From positions 865,784 to 890,661 of the forward strand of contig BJOX01000129.1 of NCBI GenBank assembly GCA_009731375.1: a stretch of DNA of 24,878 nucleotides, given 5' to 3'. Position 1 is the stretch's first letter, and each line of letters opens with the position of its first letter. Below are positions 9,837 to 20,342 of this stretch, one piece after another. Both the position numbers and the translations under genes were made by a program. The notes beneath the pieces are model-generated. The model was not told where the DNA came from and searched no databases. It worked only from the letters and a program-made list of their open reading frames with translations. Origin of the DNA: Paulinella micropora (lineage: Eukaryota > Cercozoa > Imbricatea > Euglyphida).

Positions 9837-9892
9837 GTAGATAGATAGATAGATAGTAGTTGTCTTCTCCCTTCCGATAGATAAATAGATAA

Positions 9893-9928
<36 letters not shown>

Positions 9929-10002
9929 GTAGATAGATAGATAGTAGGTCGTTGGTTGTCTTCTCTCTTCTGAGATATAGATAGATAGATAGATAGACAG
10001 AC

Positions 10003-10069
<67 letters not shown>

Positions 10070-10083
10070 GTAGATAGATAGAC

Positions 10084-10161
<78 letters not shown>

Positions 10162-10193
10162 TAGGTCGTTGGTTGTCTTCTCCCTTCTGAGAT

Positions 10194-10264
<71 letters not shown>

Positions 10265-10276
10265 TATAGATAGATG

Positions 10277-10315
<39 letters not shown>

Positions 10316-10443
10316 TGATAGATAGATAGATATATAGATAGATAGATAGATAGATAAGTAGATAGATAGGTAAGTAGATAGATAGATAGATAGAAGGTCG
10401 TTGGTTGTCTTCTCCCTTCCGAGGTATAGATAGATAGATAGAT

Positions 10444-10516
<73 letters not shown>

Positions 10517-10546
10517 TATGTGGTTGGTTGTCTTCTCCCTTCTGAG
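9099..10546 (+). repeat. Cluster of eight 29-bp tags (family 5) spaced by GATA
   Basis: Copies at 9099-9127, 9335-9363, 9670-9698, a shortened one at about 9858-9877, 9946-9974, 10163-10191, 10395-10423 and 10518-10546. They differ by single changes (GGTCTTTGG, CTCTCTTC, CTTCCGAG, ATGTGGTTGG). Spacing is irregular, about 90-340 bp, and filled by GATA. Confidence 0.9.
9404..9503 (-). mobile_element. Family 2 copy, truncated at its hairpin
   Basis: 100 bp, nearly identical to 13-112. It stops exactly after ACACCAACCAC, the left arm of the hairpin in the longer copy, and GATA follows. Confidence 0.9.
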
Positions 10547-10568
10547 GTATAGATTGATAGAAAGATAG

Positions 10569-10629
<61 letters not shown>

Positions 10630-10684
10630 TAGATTAGATTAGATTAGATTAGATTAGATTAGATTAGATTAGATTAGATTAGAT

Positions 10685-10754
<70 letters not shown>
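9504..10754. repeat. (GATA)n array, with an (AGATT)n block
   Basis: About 1.2 kb of GATA broken by family 5 tags, a GGAT run near 9745-9772 and a pentanucleotide AGATT block at about 10626-10686. No gene. Confidence 0.95.
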
Positions 10755-10755
<1 letters not shown>

Positions 10756-10794
10756 TCAGTTCTGTCTTCTTATCTTTTTTACCGATTTCTATAC

Positions 10795-10795
<1 letters not shown>
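10755..10795. other. Spacer at a GATA-to-TATC strand switch
   Basis: About 41 bp (TCAGTTCTGTCTTCTTATC and onward) separate GATA repeats on the left from TATC repeats on the right. The flanks are complementary over at least 48 bp, so a large hairpin is possible. Confidence 0.85.
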
Positions 10796-11280
<485 letters not shown>

Positions 11281-11282
<2 letters not shown>

Positions 11283-11430
11283 GCCTTTTTCTTCAACGTC
11301 CTCCTCTTCTTTTTTCCAAAACACAGTCTACCCGTGATTCCCATCCCGGACACATGCACAGTACACAAATTACTGTTTGATGTGAAACTGCGTTCCTTTG
11401 CAAGGACTACATTCCTTTTGCGACATGTCA
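11281..11430 (+). mobile_element. Family 1 copy D, short 3' fragment, inverted
   Basis: 150 bp of the 3' UTR on the plus strand, ending GCGACATGTCA against TATC. Although inverted in the window, its orientation relative to the repeat is the same as in all other copies. TATC lies on both sides. Confidence 0.9.
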
Positions 11431-11452
11431 TCTATCTATCTATCCATCTATA

Positions 11453-11497
<45 letters not shown>

Positions 11498-11553
11498 ATC
11501 TATCTATCTATCTATCAATCTATCAATCTATCTATCTATCTATCAATCTATCA

Positions 11554-11619
<66 letters not shown>

Positions 11620-11675
11620 TGATTTCTAAACTCATTGCATGCCGATACATACATACATACATACATGCATACATG

Positions 11676-11707
<32 letters not shown>

Positions 11708-11760
11708 CATACATACATACATACATACATACATACATACATGTACATACATACAACTAG
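11431..11760. repeat. (TATC)n then (CATA)n arrays
   Basis: TATC to about 11618, a spacer TGATTTCTAAACTCATTGC, then CATA repeats (11646-11755). Confidence 0.93.
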
Positions 11761-11812
11761 GTATGGAGCTTCGCAATCTCTTCAAGAAGTACGTACAGTA
11801 CCTTCTTTCCTG

Positions 11813-11972
11813 CCAAAAACACTTCTGACAGTCCAGGAAACACTTCCGACAGTCGTCGGGGAAACACTTCCCACAGTCAGGAAAACACTTCCCACAGTCA
11901 AGCTACGTCCGACAGTCGTCAGGGAAACACTTCCCACAGTCAGGAAAACACTTCCCGCAGTCAGGCTACGTC
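11813..11972. repeat. 21/63-bp minisatellite
   Basis: Units such as GAAAACACTTCCCACAGTCA repeat about every 21 bp. A longer period of 63 bp is clear: CGACAGTCGTC at 11847 and again at 11910, with the intervening block nearly the same. Because 21 is a multiple of three, several frames stay open; this is not evidence of a gene. Confidence 0.88.
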
Positions 11973-12003
11973 GATCCATGATGGCATTGTGCTATGGTCC
12001 TCT

Positions 12004-12058
<55 letters not shown>

Positions 12059-12327
12059 TGACACACTGACACACTCACTCACTCACCCCTCTATCTATCT
12101 TTCTACCTACCCACCTACCCACCTACCCACCTACCTATCTACCTATCTACCTACCTACCTAACTGCCTACCTAACTACCTAACTACTCACCCACCCACCC
12201 CCTACCTACCTACCTACCTACCTACCTACCTACCTACTCCCTACCTTTGTTCCTAGGTCCCCGCTGTCTGTGGTATGTGTGGGCAGTCAATCAAACAAGC
12301 AATCAATGAGAATTAGAGAGAGAGAGA

Positions 12328-12330
<3 letters not shown>
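11973..12330. repeat. TC, CA, CCTA/CCCA and GA tracts
   Basis: A short segment (11975-12005) resembling 13201-13215 (ATTGTGCTATGG), then TC, CA, ACTC and CCTA/CCCA repeats to about 12245. A spacer (TAGGTCCCCGCTGTCTGTGG, 12255-12274) matches 13621 onward, followed by a GA run. No gene. Confidence 0.85.
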
Positions 12331-12361
<31 letters not shown>

Positions 12362-12405
12362 AAAAAAAAAAAAAAAANNNNNNNNNNNNNNNNNNNNNNN
12401 NNNNN
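12331..12405. other. Poly-G, poly-A and assembly gap
   Basis: Thirty G, seventeen A, then 28 N (12378-12405). Homopolymers directly at a gap edge suggest sequencing failure; the exact sequence is doubtful. Confidence 0.8.
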
Positions 12406-12452
<47 letters not shown>

Positions 12453-12485
12453 TCAATCAATCAATCAATCAATCAATCAACCAAG

Positions 12486-12532
<47 letters not shown>

Positions 12533-12668
12533 CCAACCAACCAACCAACCAACCAATCAATCAATCAATCATCAATCAATCAATTAATCAATCAATCAAT
12601 CGATCAATCAATCAATCAACCAATCAATCATTCAACCAATCAACCAACCAACCAACCAACCAACCAAC

Positions 12669-12710
<42 letters not shown>

Positions 12711-12753
12711 CGCAACCAACCAACCAACCAACCAACCAATCAATCAAATCAAC

Positions 12754-12824
<71 letters not shown>

Positions 12825-12833
12825 CCAATCAAC

Positions 12834-12880
<47 letters not shown>

Positions 12881-12885
12881 CCAAC

Positions 12886-12916
<31 letters not shown>

Positions 12917-12940
12917 CCAACCAACCAACCAATCAATCAA

Positions 12941-12996
<56 letters not shown>
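12406..12996. repeat. (CAAT)n/(CAAC)n array
   Basis: About 590 bp of CAAT with CAAC blocks. Open frames translating to Asn-Gln-Ser-Ile are repeat artefacts. Confidence 0.96.
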
Positions 12997-13019
12997 CGCG
13001 CTATGTGTGGGCTACGTGT

Positions 13020-13089
<70 letters not shown>

Positions 13090-13120
13090 GTATATATATA
13101 TATATACACACACACACACG

Positions 13121-13155
<35 letters not shown>

Positions 13156-13228
13156 CTATATTTATTTACTTATATATATATATATATATATATATACGTG
13201 GGATTGTGCTATGGCCATTGTGCTGACA

Positions 13229-13277
<49 letters not shown>

Positions 13278-13290
13278 ATTCAATCTACCC
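12997..13290. repeat. CA/TA dinucleotide tracts and TATC
   Basis: GCTATGTGTGGGCTACGTGTCC, interrupted here as GCTATGTGTGG and GCTACGTGTCC, leads into (CA)n(TA)n(CA)n(TA)n (13019-13195), a short unique piece GGATTGTGCTATGG, and TATC (13230-13277). Confidence 0.9.
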
Positions 13291-13583
13291 NNNNNNNNNN
13301 NNNNNNNNNNNNNNNNNNNNNNNNNNNNNNNNNNNNNNNNNNNNNNNNNNNNNNNNNNNNNNNNNNNNNNNNNNNNNNNNNNNNNNNNNNNNNNNNNNNN
13401 NNNNNNNNNNNNNNNNNNNNNNNNNNNNNNNNNNNNNNNNNNNNNNNNNNNNNNNNNNNNNNNNNNNNNNNNNNNNNNNNNNNNNNNNNNNNNNNNNNNN
13501 NNNNNNNNNNNNNNNNNNNNNNNNNNNNNNNNNNNNNNNNNNNNNNNNNNNNNNNNNNNNNNNNNNNNNNNNNNNNNNNNNNN
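13291..13583. other. Assembly gap (293 N)
   Basis: No sequence. CCCTCC-type repeats follow on the right. Confidence 0.98.
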
Positions 13584-13899
13584 CCCCCTCCCTTCCTGCC
13601 TACCTCCATCCCTCCCTCACTAGGTCCGCGCTGTCTGTGCTATGTCTGGGCTACGTATCCTCCTGGGATTGTGCTATGGACATTGTGTTACCGCGCCTTG
13701 GGTATGTACGTACGTACGTATGTATGTATGTATGTATGTATGTATGTATGCATGTACGCATGTATGTATGTATGTATGTATGTATGTACGCATGTATGTA
13801 TGTATGTATGTATGTATGTACGCATGTTTGTATGTATGTATGTATGTATGTGTGTATGTATGTACATACATATGTATGTGTGTATGTATGCATCTGTGT
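13584..13899. repeat. CCTC tract, unique spacer and (TATG)n array
   Basis: CCTC/CCTA repeats to 13620; a unique stretch 13621-13702 that resembles pieces at 12255, 13001 and 13201; then TATG/TACG repeats to about 13890. Confidence 0.88.
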
Positions 13900-13937
13900 A
13901 GGCCCACGCTTCACTTCCGAGTGGCCTTCATAAAGGT
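13900..13937. repeat. 49-bp tag (family 4), truncated copy
   Basis: GGCCCACGCTTCACTTCCG and onward to ATAAAGGTAG. It lacks the GACCATGCCTT start present in the other copies. Confidence 0.88.
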
Positions 13938-14029
13938 AGATAGATAGAATAGATAGGATAGATAGAATAGATAGAATAGATAGAATAGATAGATAGATCG
14001 ATAGATAGATAGATAGATAGATAGATAGC

Positions 14030-14090
<61 letters not shown>

Positions 14091-14125
14091 GGATAGATGG
14101 ATGGATGGATAGGTAGATAGATAAT

Positions 14126-14194
<69 letters not shown>
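13938..14194. repeat. GATA/GAATA array
   Basis: Starts GATAGATAGAATAGATAGG with several GATAGAATA units, then GATA. The same start follows each family 4 tag. Confidence 0.93.
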
Positions 14195-14196
<2 letters not shown>

Positions 14197-14243
14197 CCAT
14201 GCCTTGGGCCCACGCTGCACTTCCGAGTGGCCTTCTTAAAGGT
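14195..14243. repeat. 49-bp tag (family 4), second copy
   Basis: GACCATGCCTTGGGCCCACG to CTTCTTAAAGGTAG; one change (CTTCT for CTTCA). Confidence 0.92.
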
Positions 14244-14290
14244 AGATAGATAGAATAGATTGGATAGATAGACTAGATAGAATAGATAGA

Positions 14291-14324
<34 letters not shown>

Positions 14325-14376
14325 GGATGGATGGATGGATGGATGGATGGATGGATAGATAGATAGATAGATAGAC

Positions 14377-14449
<73 letters not shown>
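14244..14449. repeat. GATA/GAATA array with GGAT block
   Basis: Repeats the order seen after the previous tag: GAATA variants, GATA, GGAT (about 14322-14353), GATA. Confidence 0.93.
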
Positions 14450-14451
<2 letters not shown>

Positions 14452-14498
14452 CCATGCCTTGGGCCCACGCTGCACTTCCGAGTGGCCTTCATAAAGGT
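14450..14498. repeat. 49-bp tag (family 4), third copy
   Basis: Starts 255 bp after the second copy; together with the similar following array this makes a higher-order repeat. Confidence 0.92.
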
Positions 14499-14545
14499 AG
14501 ATAGATAGAATAGATGGGATAGATAGAATAGATAGAATAGATAGA

Positions 14546-14583
<38 letters not shown>

Positions 14584-14659
14584 GGATAGATGGATGGATG
14601 GATGCATAGATAGATGGATGGATGGATGGATGGATGGATGGATAGATAGATAGATAGAT
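14499..14659. repeat. GATA/GAATA/GGAT array
   Basis: The same variant order as 14244-14449, ending at the 3' end of a family 3 copy. Confidence 0.93.
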
Positions 14660-15059
14660 GAAATATCGACTAATGTCAGAAAAAAGGAGCTTCTGATTTC
14701 GTCAACCAAGGAAGTCTGTGGGTAAAGTATTAACCCGATGCCCAGCTAAGCCGTGATGTTTGCACGGAAGGGACTGATACAGGCGATACCAAATCTCCCT
14801 AGTACCAGGCGGGGCCAGGGCTCGTTCCATAAGCGCCCCTTGCAGAACGAGCTCCCACCTCCATTACAGAGGACCCAGTAAGCAGATGGAGTTTCGAGAC
14901 TGTTCGACAGTCTAGTATAAACCGACAGAGCACTGTGGGTTTTATTCCGGGCTCAACAAGCGAGAAAGGGCACCCTGAGGGAACAGGATTGTGCTTCCCG
15001 TCGCTATTTCGGCATGTGACTTATAGGCGTATGGATAGGCACACATAAGGCACCCCACC

Positions 15060-15060
<1 letters not shown>
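14660..15060 (-). mobile_element. Family 3 copy, 5'-truncated
   Basis: 401 bp, starting GAAATATCGACTAATGTC and ending CACCCCACCA against GATA. Collinear with 5618 to about 6020. Confidence 0.9.
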
Positions 15061-15123
<63 letters not shown>

Positions 15124-15132
15124 TGATAGATT

Positions 15133-15196
<64 letters not shown>

Positions 15197-15204
15197 CATA
15201 GATA
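15061..15204. repeat. (GATA)n array
   Basis: GATA with a few GATT units. Confidence 0.95.
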
Positions 15205-15252
15205 GACCATGCCTTGGGCCCACGCTGCACTTCCGAGTGGCCTTCATAAAGG
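15205..15252. repeat. 49-bp tag (family 4), fourth copy
   Basis: GACCATGCCTTGGGCCCACG to ATAAAGGTAG, followed again by GATA/GGATA/GAATA units (to 15353). Confidence 0.92.
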
Positions 15253-15291
15253 TAGATAGATAGGATAGATAGGATAGATAGAATAGATAGA

Positions 15292-15322
<31 letters not shown>

Positions 15323-15491
15323 CATAGATAGATAGATAGATAGATAGATAGATGAGATATCGCAAAGGAATGTAGTCCTTGCAAAGGAACGCAGTTTCAC
15401 ATCAAACAATAATTTGTGTACTGTGCATGTGTCCGAGATGGGAATCACGGGTAGACTGTGTTCTGGAAAAAAGAAGAGGAGAAGGACGTTG

Positions 15492-15501
15492 NNNNNNNNN
15501 N
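15492..15501. other. Assembly gap (10 N)
   Basis: By comparison with copies A and B about 14 bases are missing here, so ten N is only a placeholder. Confidence 0.8.
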
Positions 15502-15520
15502 TTAGGAATGGAGAGTGGGA

Positions 15521-16348
15521 ATCACAGTCTTCTTTGGATAGGGAGCAAGTGGTTTGGGTTGAGGGGGGATGAAACAGATTTTTGGCAAACTTATGAGGGT
15601 CAGTTCGGAAGCGTGTATTTGCTTGTCGTTGAGCGGAGCTTAAAGTTGCTTCCTTGAGACGACGGCGGAGGCGGTTACCGGTCTTCAATAATACTCGCCA
15701 AGTTTTTTGCAGGCTTTTTGCAACAGCAGCTGGAATTGAACCTGCCCTTTTGAGATCTCGCAGATGTCTCTTTTGGATCAGTTTTTGTTGTCGGTTCTGC
15801 GTGAGTTCTGTTTGGAGCCGGATTACGTGGCGGTTTTTTCGCTCATGAGTTTGTTCTTGTGTTTTTGTTTGAGGTACCCGTTGTGATATGAAGTCGTAGA
15901 GATATCTTTCAAATTTCGCTACTGCTTCGTCACACGACAGGCGTTTGATGAGAGAGGAGGGGAGGATGAGAGGGAGTGCGGATTGGAGTTCTTCTTCAAT
16001 GCCTTTCCATTCGCTTGGTGTTGATGGCAATACCAGGCGTTTTCTTCTTTCGGTTGGTTCTTTCGGGGCACTTCTTGTCCGATGGACGAAATGGGAGTAT
16101 GTCTCGGCGTCAACACAGTGGGTGGAATCCAGGTTGATAATGCCGGGTTGCGACTTGTAGTCCGGATGGACGTGCGCTTTTGGACTCTTCTTTTCGAGGA
16201 GGCCCGAAAGGTCTTCGTAAGGGTGAACATGAGCAAAATCTTCTCCAGGGGGTTCAGGCGGTGCAGAGCACGCACTGGGAGGGTGACGGCGGCCACTCCG
16301 GAGGGAATAGCGGTGCGTCGGTAGGTTTTCGCATGTAGTTTTTGTAAC
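15521..16348 (-). pseudogene. Retrotransposon polyprotein, N-terminal fragment (copy E)
   Basis: Open frame after a stop at 16351-16349, matching the N-terminal region of copy A down to SLSKEDCDS, where it is cut by the deletion. It is rich in basic residues (for example KTGNRLRRRLKEATL). As in copy A, no in-frame ATG is present; the ATG at 16334 is in another frame and meets a stop after 26 codons. It has no RT and cannot be functional. Confidence 0.8.
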
Positions 16349-16469
16349 TTACGGCTTAACGTAGGGGAAGCAAGCCTCTTTGTGAAAGCCAGGGTTGTCA
16401 GCCCAAGAAGAAAAAAGGAGAAAGGTTTGGTTGCCGCGCTTTATCGCCGCGACGGGGTCACATATGGAT

Positions 16470-16559
16470 GAGATGTCGCAAAGGAATGTAGTCCTTGCAA
16501 AGGAACGCAGTTTCACATCAAACAGTAATTTGTGTACTGTGCATGTGTCCAGCACACAA
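16470..16559 (-). mobile_element. Family 1 copy F, very short 3' fragment
   Basis: 90 bp from GAGATGTCGCAAAGG to CATGTGTCC, then a few bases and GATA. It lies six bases from the 5' end of copy E, with the same junction bases as between copies A and B. Confidence 0.88.
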
Positions 16560-16602
16560 GATAGATAGATAGATAAATGGATGGATAGGTAGATAGATAG
16601 AT
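16560..16602. repeat. Short GATA array
   Basis: GATA with AAATGG and GGATAGG variants. Confidence 0.93.
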
Positions 16603-16861
16603 ATGTTTGGTCTATCAGCTCTGCATATCCGAAGACATAGGCATCCATTCCACCCCGCCGCCAATCAGCGACTGGGTAGCGGGCTGGGAATGGGCACTAG
16701 GCCCCGGATTTGTGCAGTCTGACGGTTCTACGACCCTCCCTGGCTAGAGGGCCGTAGAACCAACCCAGACACGTGTCCGTGATCACGTGCCCCGCCAAGG
16801 CTCGGGCCCGAGGGGTACACCAACCCTCGAGCTTCATCCAAGGCGACCACTTTCGCGGCGG
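16603..16861 (-). mobile_element. Possible element with a family 2-like end, cut by a gap
   Basis: Unique DNA beginning ATGTTTGGTCTATCAGC, similar in its first bases to family 2 (ATGTTTAATCTATGG) and in the same position against GATA. The rest is unrelated to family 2. It contains a strong hairpin at 16724-16761. No coding frame is convincing. The right side is lost in the gap. Confidence 0.4.
16724..16761. repeat. Two-tier hairpin
   Basis: GGTTCTACG (16724-16732) pairs with CGTAGAACC (16753-16761); inside, CCCTC (16734-16738) pairs with GAGGG (16747-16751). Confidence 0.8.
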
Positions 16862-17488
16862 NNNNNNNNNNNNNNNNNNNNNNNNNNNNNNNNNNNNNNN
16901 NNNNNNNNNNNNNNNNNNNNNNNNNNNNNNNNNNNNNNNNNNNNNNNNNNNNNNNNNNNNNNNNNNNNNNNNNNNNNNNNNNNNNNNNNNNNNNNNNNNN
17001 NNNNNNNNNNNNNNNNNNNNNNNNNNNNNNNNNNNNNNNNNNNNNNNNNNNNNNNNNNNNNNNNNNNNNNNNNNNNNNNNNNNNNNNNNNNNNNNNNNNN
17101 NNNNNNNNNNNNNNNNNNNNNNNNNNNNNNNNNNNNNNNNNNNNNNNNNNNNNNNNNNNNNNNNNNNNNNNNNNNNNNNNNNNNNNNNNNNNNNNNNNNN
17201 NNNNNNNNNNNNNNNNNNNNNNNNNNNNNNNNNNNNNNNNNNNNNNNNNNNNNNNNNNNNNNNNNNNNNNNNNNNNNNNNNNNNNNNNNNNNNNNNNNNN
17301 NNNNNNNNNNNNNNNNNNNNNNNNNNNNNNNNNNNNNNNNNNNNNNNNNNNNNNNNNNNNNNNNNNNNNNNNNNNNNNNNNNNNNNNNNNNNNNNNNNNN
17401 NNNNNNNNNNNNNNNNNNNNNNNNNNNNNNNNNNNNNNNNNNNNNNNNNNNNNNNNNNNNNNNNNNNNNNNNNNNNNNNNNNNNNNNN
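16862..17488. other. Assembly gap (627 N)
   Basis: No sequence; the right edge is a run of 28 G (17489-17516). Confidence 0.98.
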
Positions 17489-17635
17489 GGGGGGGGGGGG
17501 GGGGGGGGGGGGGGGGAACATCTGCTCTAGAGAGGAAATACGGAGCCGGGCCAAAAGTGCTAGATGTATTAATATATAAATATGCGAAATATTTATGATA
17601 GGTTGGCTGACGTTTGAAGTTGTCCGATGCGAGAT
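17489..17635. other. Poly-G and unique spacer
   Basis: 28 G at the gap edge, then about 120 bp of unremarkable unique DNA. I see no gene. Confidence 0.8.
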
Positions 17636-17702
17636 AGATGGAAAGGTAGGAAGGTAGGTAGGTAGGTAGGTAGGTAGGTAGGTAGGTAGGTAGGTTGGTT
17701 GG

Positions 17703-17748
<46 letters not shown>

Positions 17749-17749
17749 T

Positions 17750-17783
<34 letters not shown>

Positions 17784-17792
17784 GGATAGATG

Positions 17793-17851
<59 letters not shown>

Positions 17852-17880
17852 GGATGGATGGATGGATGGATGGATGGATG

Positions 17881-17929
<49 letters not shown>

Positions 17930-17962
17930 GTAGGTAGGTAGGTAGGTAGGTAGGTAGGTAGA
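17636..17962. repeat. GGTA-GATA-GGTA array
   Basis: GGTA repeats (17645-17700), GATA with a GGAT block (17850-17880), then GGTA again (17929-17960), giving a symmetric order. Confidence 0.94.
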
Positions 17963-18140
17963 TTGTTGTTTGTTGTTTGTTGTTTGTTGTTGTTTGTTGT
18001 TTGTTGTTTGTTGTTTGTTGTTGTTGTTGTTGATGATGATGATGATAGTTGCTGTTGTTGTTGTCGTTGTTGATGATGATGCTGAAAGTTGCTGTTCCTG
18101 AAAGTTGCTGTTGTTTTTGATGATGATGTTGATAATGCCT
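17963..18140. repeat. (TTG)n/(TTTG)n and (GAT)n tracts
   Basis: TGTTGTT and TTTGTTG repeats, then GAT triplets and GTTGCTG units. Low complexity. Confidence 0.92.
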
Positions 18141-18146
18141 GTGAGG

Positions 18147-18179
18147 GAAAACTTGCAGACCATCTAACACAGCAGCTTG

Positions 18180-18180
<1 letters not shown>
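18147..18180. repeat. Isolated unit of the 33-bp minisatellite
   Basis: One 34-bp unit (ACTTGCAGACCATCT and onward), preceded by TGTGAGGG as is the main array at 18513. It is separated from that array by TC and TTC tracts. Confidence 0.85.
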
Positions 18181-18249
<69 letters not shown>

Positions 18250-18268
18250 TGGGCTGGGCTGGGCTGGG

Positions 18269-18320
<52 letters not shown>

Positions 18321-18403
18321 ATCTGCGTGTGTATGCTACGTACTCTACCTTTTCTTCTTCTTCTTCTTCTTCTTCTTCTTCTTCTTCTTCTTCTTCTTCT
18401 TCT

Positions 18404-18434
<31 letters not shown>

Positions 18435-18440
18435 TCTCTT
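18181..18440. repeat. (TC)n, (GGGCT)n, (TC)n and (TTC)n tracts
   Basis: TC to about 18247, four GGGCT units (18250-18269) that could form a G-quadruplex, TC to about 18316, a short spacer, then about 25 TTC triplets. Confidence 0.94.
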
Positions 18441-18512
18441 CATCATCACGTGCACGTAAATCACCTCTTTATCTAATCTATCTGTCATCTTTTCTTGACT
18501 TTGTTGTGAGGG

Positions 18513-18809
18513 GAAACATGCAGACCATCTCCCACAGCAGCTCGCGAAACTCGCACACCATCTCCCACAGCAGCTCGCGAAACTTGCAGACCATCTCCCA
18601 CAGCAGCTCGCGAAACTTGCGGACCATCTCCCACAGCAGCTCGCGAACTTTGCTGACCATCTACCACAGCAGCAAGCGAAACTTGCAGACCATCTCCCAC
18701 AGCAGCATGCGAAACCTGCAGACCATCTCTCACAGCAGCTCGGGAAACTCGCAGGCCATCTCCCACAGCAGCTCGCGAAACTTGCAGACCATCTCCCGCA
18801 GCAGCTTGC
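18513..18809. repeat. 33-bp minisatellite, nine units
   Basis: Nine contiguous units of exactly 33 bp, each of the form GAAACTTGCAGACCATCT plus CCCACAGCAGCTCGC, with one to about seven changes. The length is a multiple of three, so frames stay open on both strands and give 11-residue repeats (plus strand SRNLQTISHSS). There is no sign that this is translated. Confidence 0.93.
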
Positions 18810-18839
18810 GGGTAGCATGGAGCACCTCCACGCGTACGT

Positions 18840-18847
18840 ATGCATAC

Positions 18848-18880
<33 letters not shown>

Positions 18881-19145
18881 TGTATCTTCTATCTATGTAT
18901 GTATCTATGTATGTATCTATAGACTGCATCTGGAGACAGCCGACTCATTGGTCTTGAGAGAGAGAGAGAGAGGGAGAGAGAGAGAGTAGCCACAAATTTG
19001 ACGTGATCTGCGGGAGAGCCGGAGCCGGGCCGGTGAGCCGGAGCCGGGCCGGCCAGGCCGCAAAACACGTCAAATTTTTGGCGCGCGTCTGTATATCTGT
19101 GCCTCTCTGGATAGATAGACAGATAGACAGATAGATAGATAGATG

Positions 19146-19192
<47 letters not shown>

Positions 19193-19204
19193 GGATAGAT
19201 AGAT

Positions 19205-19289
<85 letters not shown>

Positions 19290-19320
19290 GATAGAAGGAT
19301 GGATGGATGGATGGATGGAG
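18840..19320. repeat. TATG, GA and GATA arrays with GC-rich spacer
   Basis: TATG (18850-18920), GA (18957-18986), a GC-rich spacer with tandem GAGCCGGAGCCGGGCCGG units (19014-19052), then GATA (19108-19295) and GGAT. Confidence 0.92.
18994..19077. repeat. 12-bp inverted repeat around a GC-rich insert
   Basis: AAATTTGACGTG (18994-19005) and CACGTCAAATTT (19066-19077) are exact reverse complements, 60 bp apart. Confidence 0.85.
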
Positions 19321-19542
19321 AGGTCTGTATGTCTGTTTGTCTGTCTGTCTGTCTGTCATCTACCTACCTACCTACCCACCTACCTATCTGTCTATCTACC
19401 CACCTACCTACCTACCTACCTACCTATCTATCTGTCCGTCTACCTATCTACCTATCTATACCTACCTATCTATCTATCTTATCCAATCTCAGGCCACAGT
19501 ATTGCCGGGCCTGCGTGCGTTCCCTCGCCTCACTATCTATCC

Positions 19543-19619
<77 letters not shown>

Positions 19620-19825
19620 CCTACCTACCTACCTACTTACCTACCTACCTACCTACCTACCTACCTACCTACCCACCTCCCTACCTATCTATCCATCTAC
19701 CTACCTACCTACCTACCTACCTACCTATCTATCATATCCCATCTTAGGCGACAGTGTTGCCGGCCTTGCGTGCGTTCCCTCGCCTCACCTCACTACGACT
19801 GACATGCACGCAGAACGGTCCATCA
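19321..19825. repeat. TCTG, CCTA and TATC arrays with a duplicated unique segment
   Basis: TCTG, CCTA/CCCA and TATC repeats. A unique segment at about 19481-19532 (GTGCGTTCCCTCGCCTCAC) recurs at about 19729-19787 with small changes. Confidence 0.92.
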
Positions 19826-19943
19826 AGCAAGCAAGCAAGCAAGCAAGCAATCAATCAATCAATCAAGCAAGCAAGCAAGCAATCAAGCACGCAAGCAATC
19901 AAGCAAGCAAGCAATCAAGCAATCAATCAAGCAAGTAATCAAT

Positions 19944-19974
<31 letters not shown>

Positions 19975-20309
19975 TCAAGCAAGCAAGCAAGCAAGCAAGC
20001 AATCAAGCAATCAAGCAATCAATCAATCAATCAAGCAAGCAAGCAAGCAAGCAAACAATCAAGCAAGCAAGCAAGCAAGCAAGCAATCAAGCAAGCAAGC
20101 AAGCAATCAAGCAAGCAAGCAAGCAATCAAGCAAGCAAGCAAGCAATCAAGCAAGCAATCAAGCAATCGAGCGATCAATCAAGCAAGCAATAAAGCAATC
20201 AAGCAAGCAATCAATCAACCAAGCAATCAAGCAATCAAGCAATCAAGCAATCAAATCAATCAAATCATTCAATCAAATCATTCAATCAAATCAATCAATC
20301 AATCAATCG

Positions 20310-20342
<33 letters not shown>

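Larger units (their letters stand above)
15354..16463 (-). mobile_element. Family 1 copy E, internally deleted
   Basis: The 3' UTR part (15354-15491, gap, 15502-15520) is joined near 15520 to an internal part (15521-16463) equal to copy A 3888-4901. About 2.8 kb, covering RT, knuckle and RLE, is missing. The 5' end has one 71-bp unit (16392-16463, one extra A) instead of two. Differences from copy A in the shared 5' part are few (for example AAAGATC/AAAGGTC, CCAAGGG/CCAGGGG, GGTAAG/GGTAGG), so the two copies are close relatives. It cannot code for its own movement. Confidence 0.9.

Noticed and set aside
9099-10546. CRISPR-like look of the 29-bp tags
   Set aside because: The intervals are GATA arrays of varying length, not unique spacers, and the context is eukaryotic.
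18089-18922. A 277-codon serine-rich frame
   Set aside because: It is made of the TC and TTC tracts, the 33-bp minisatellite and TATG repeats, with no unique domain.
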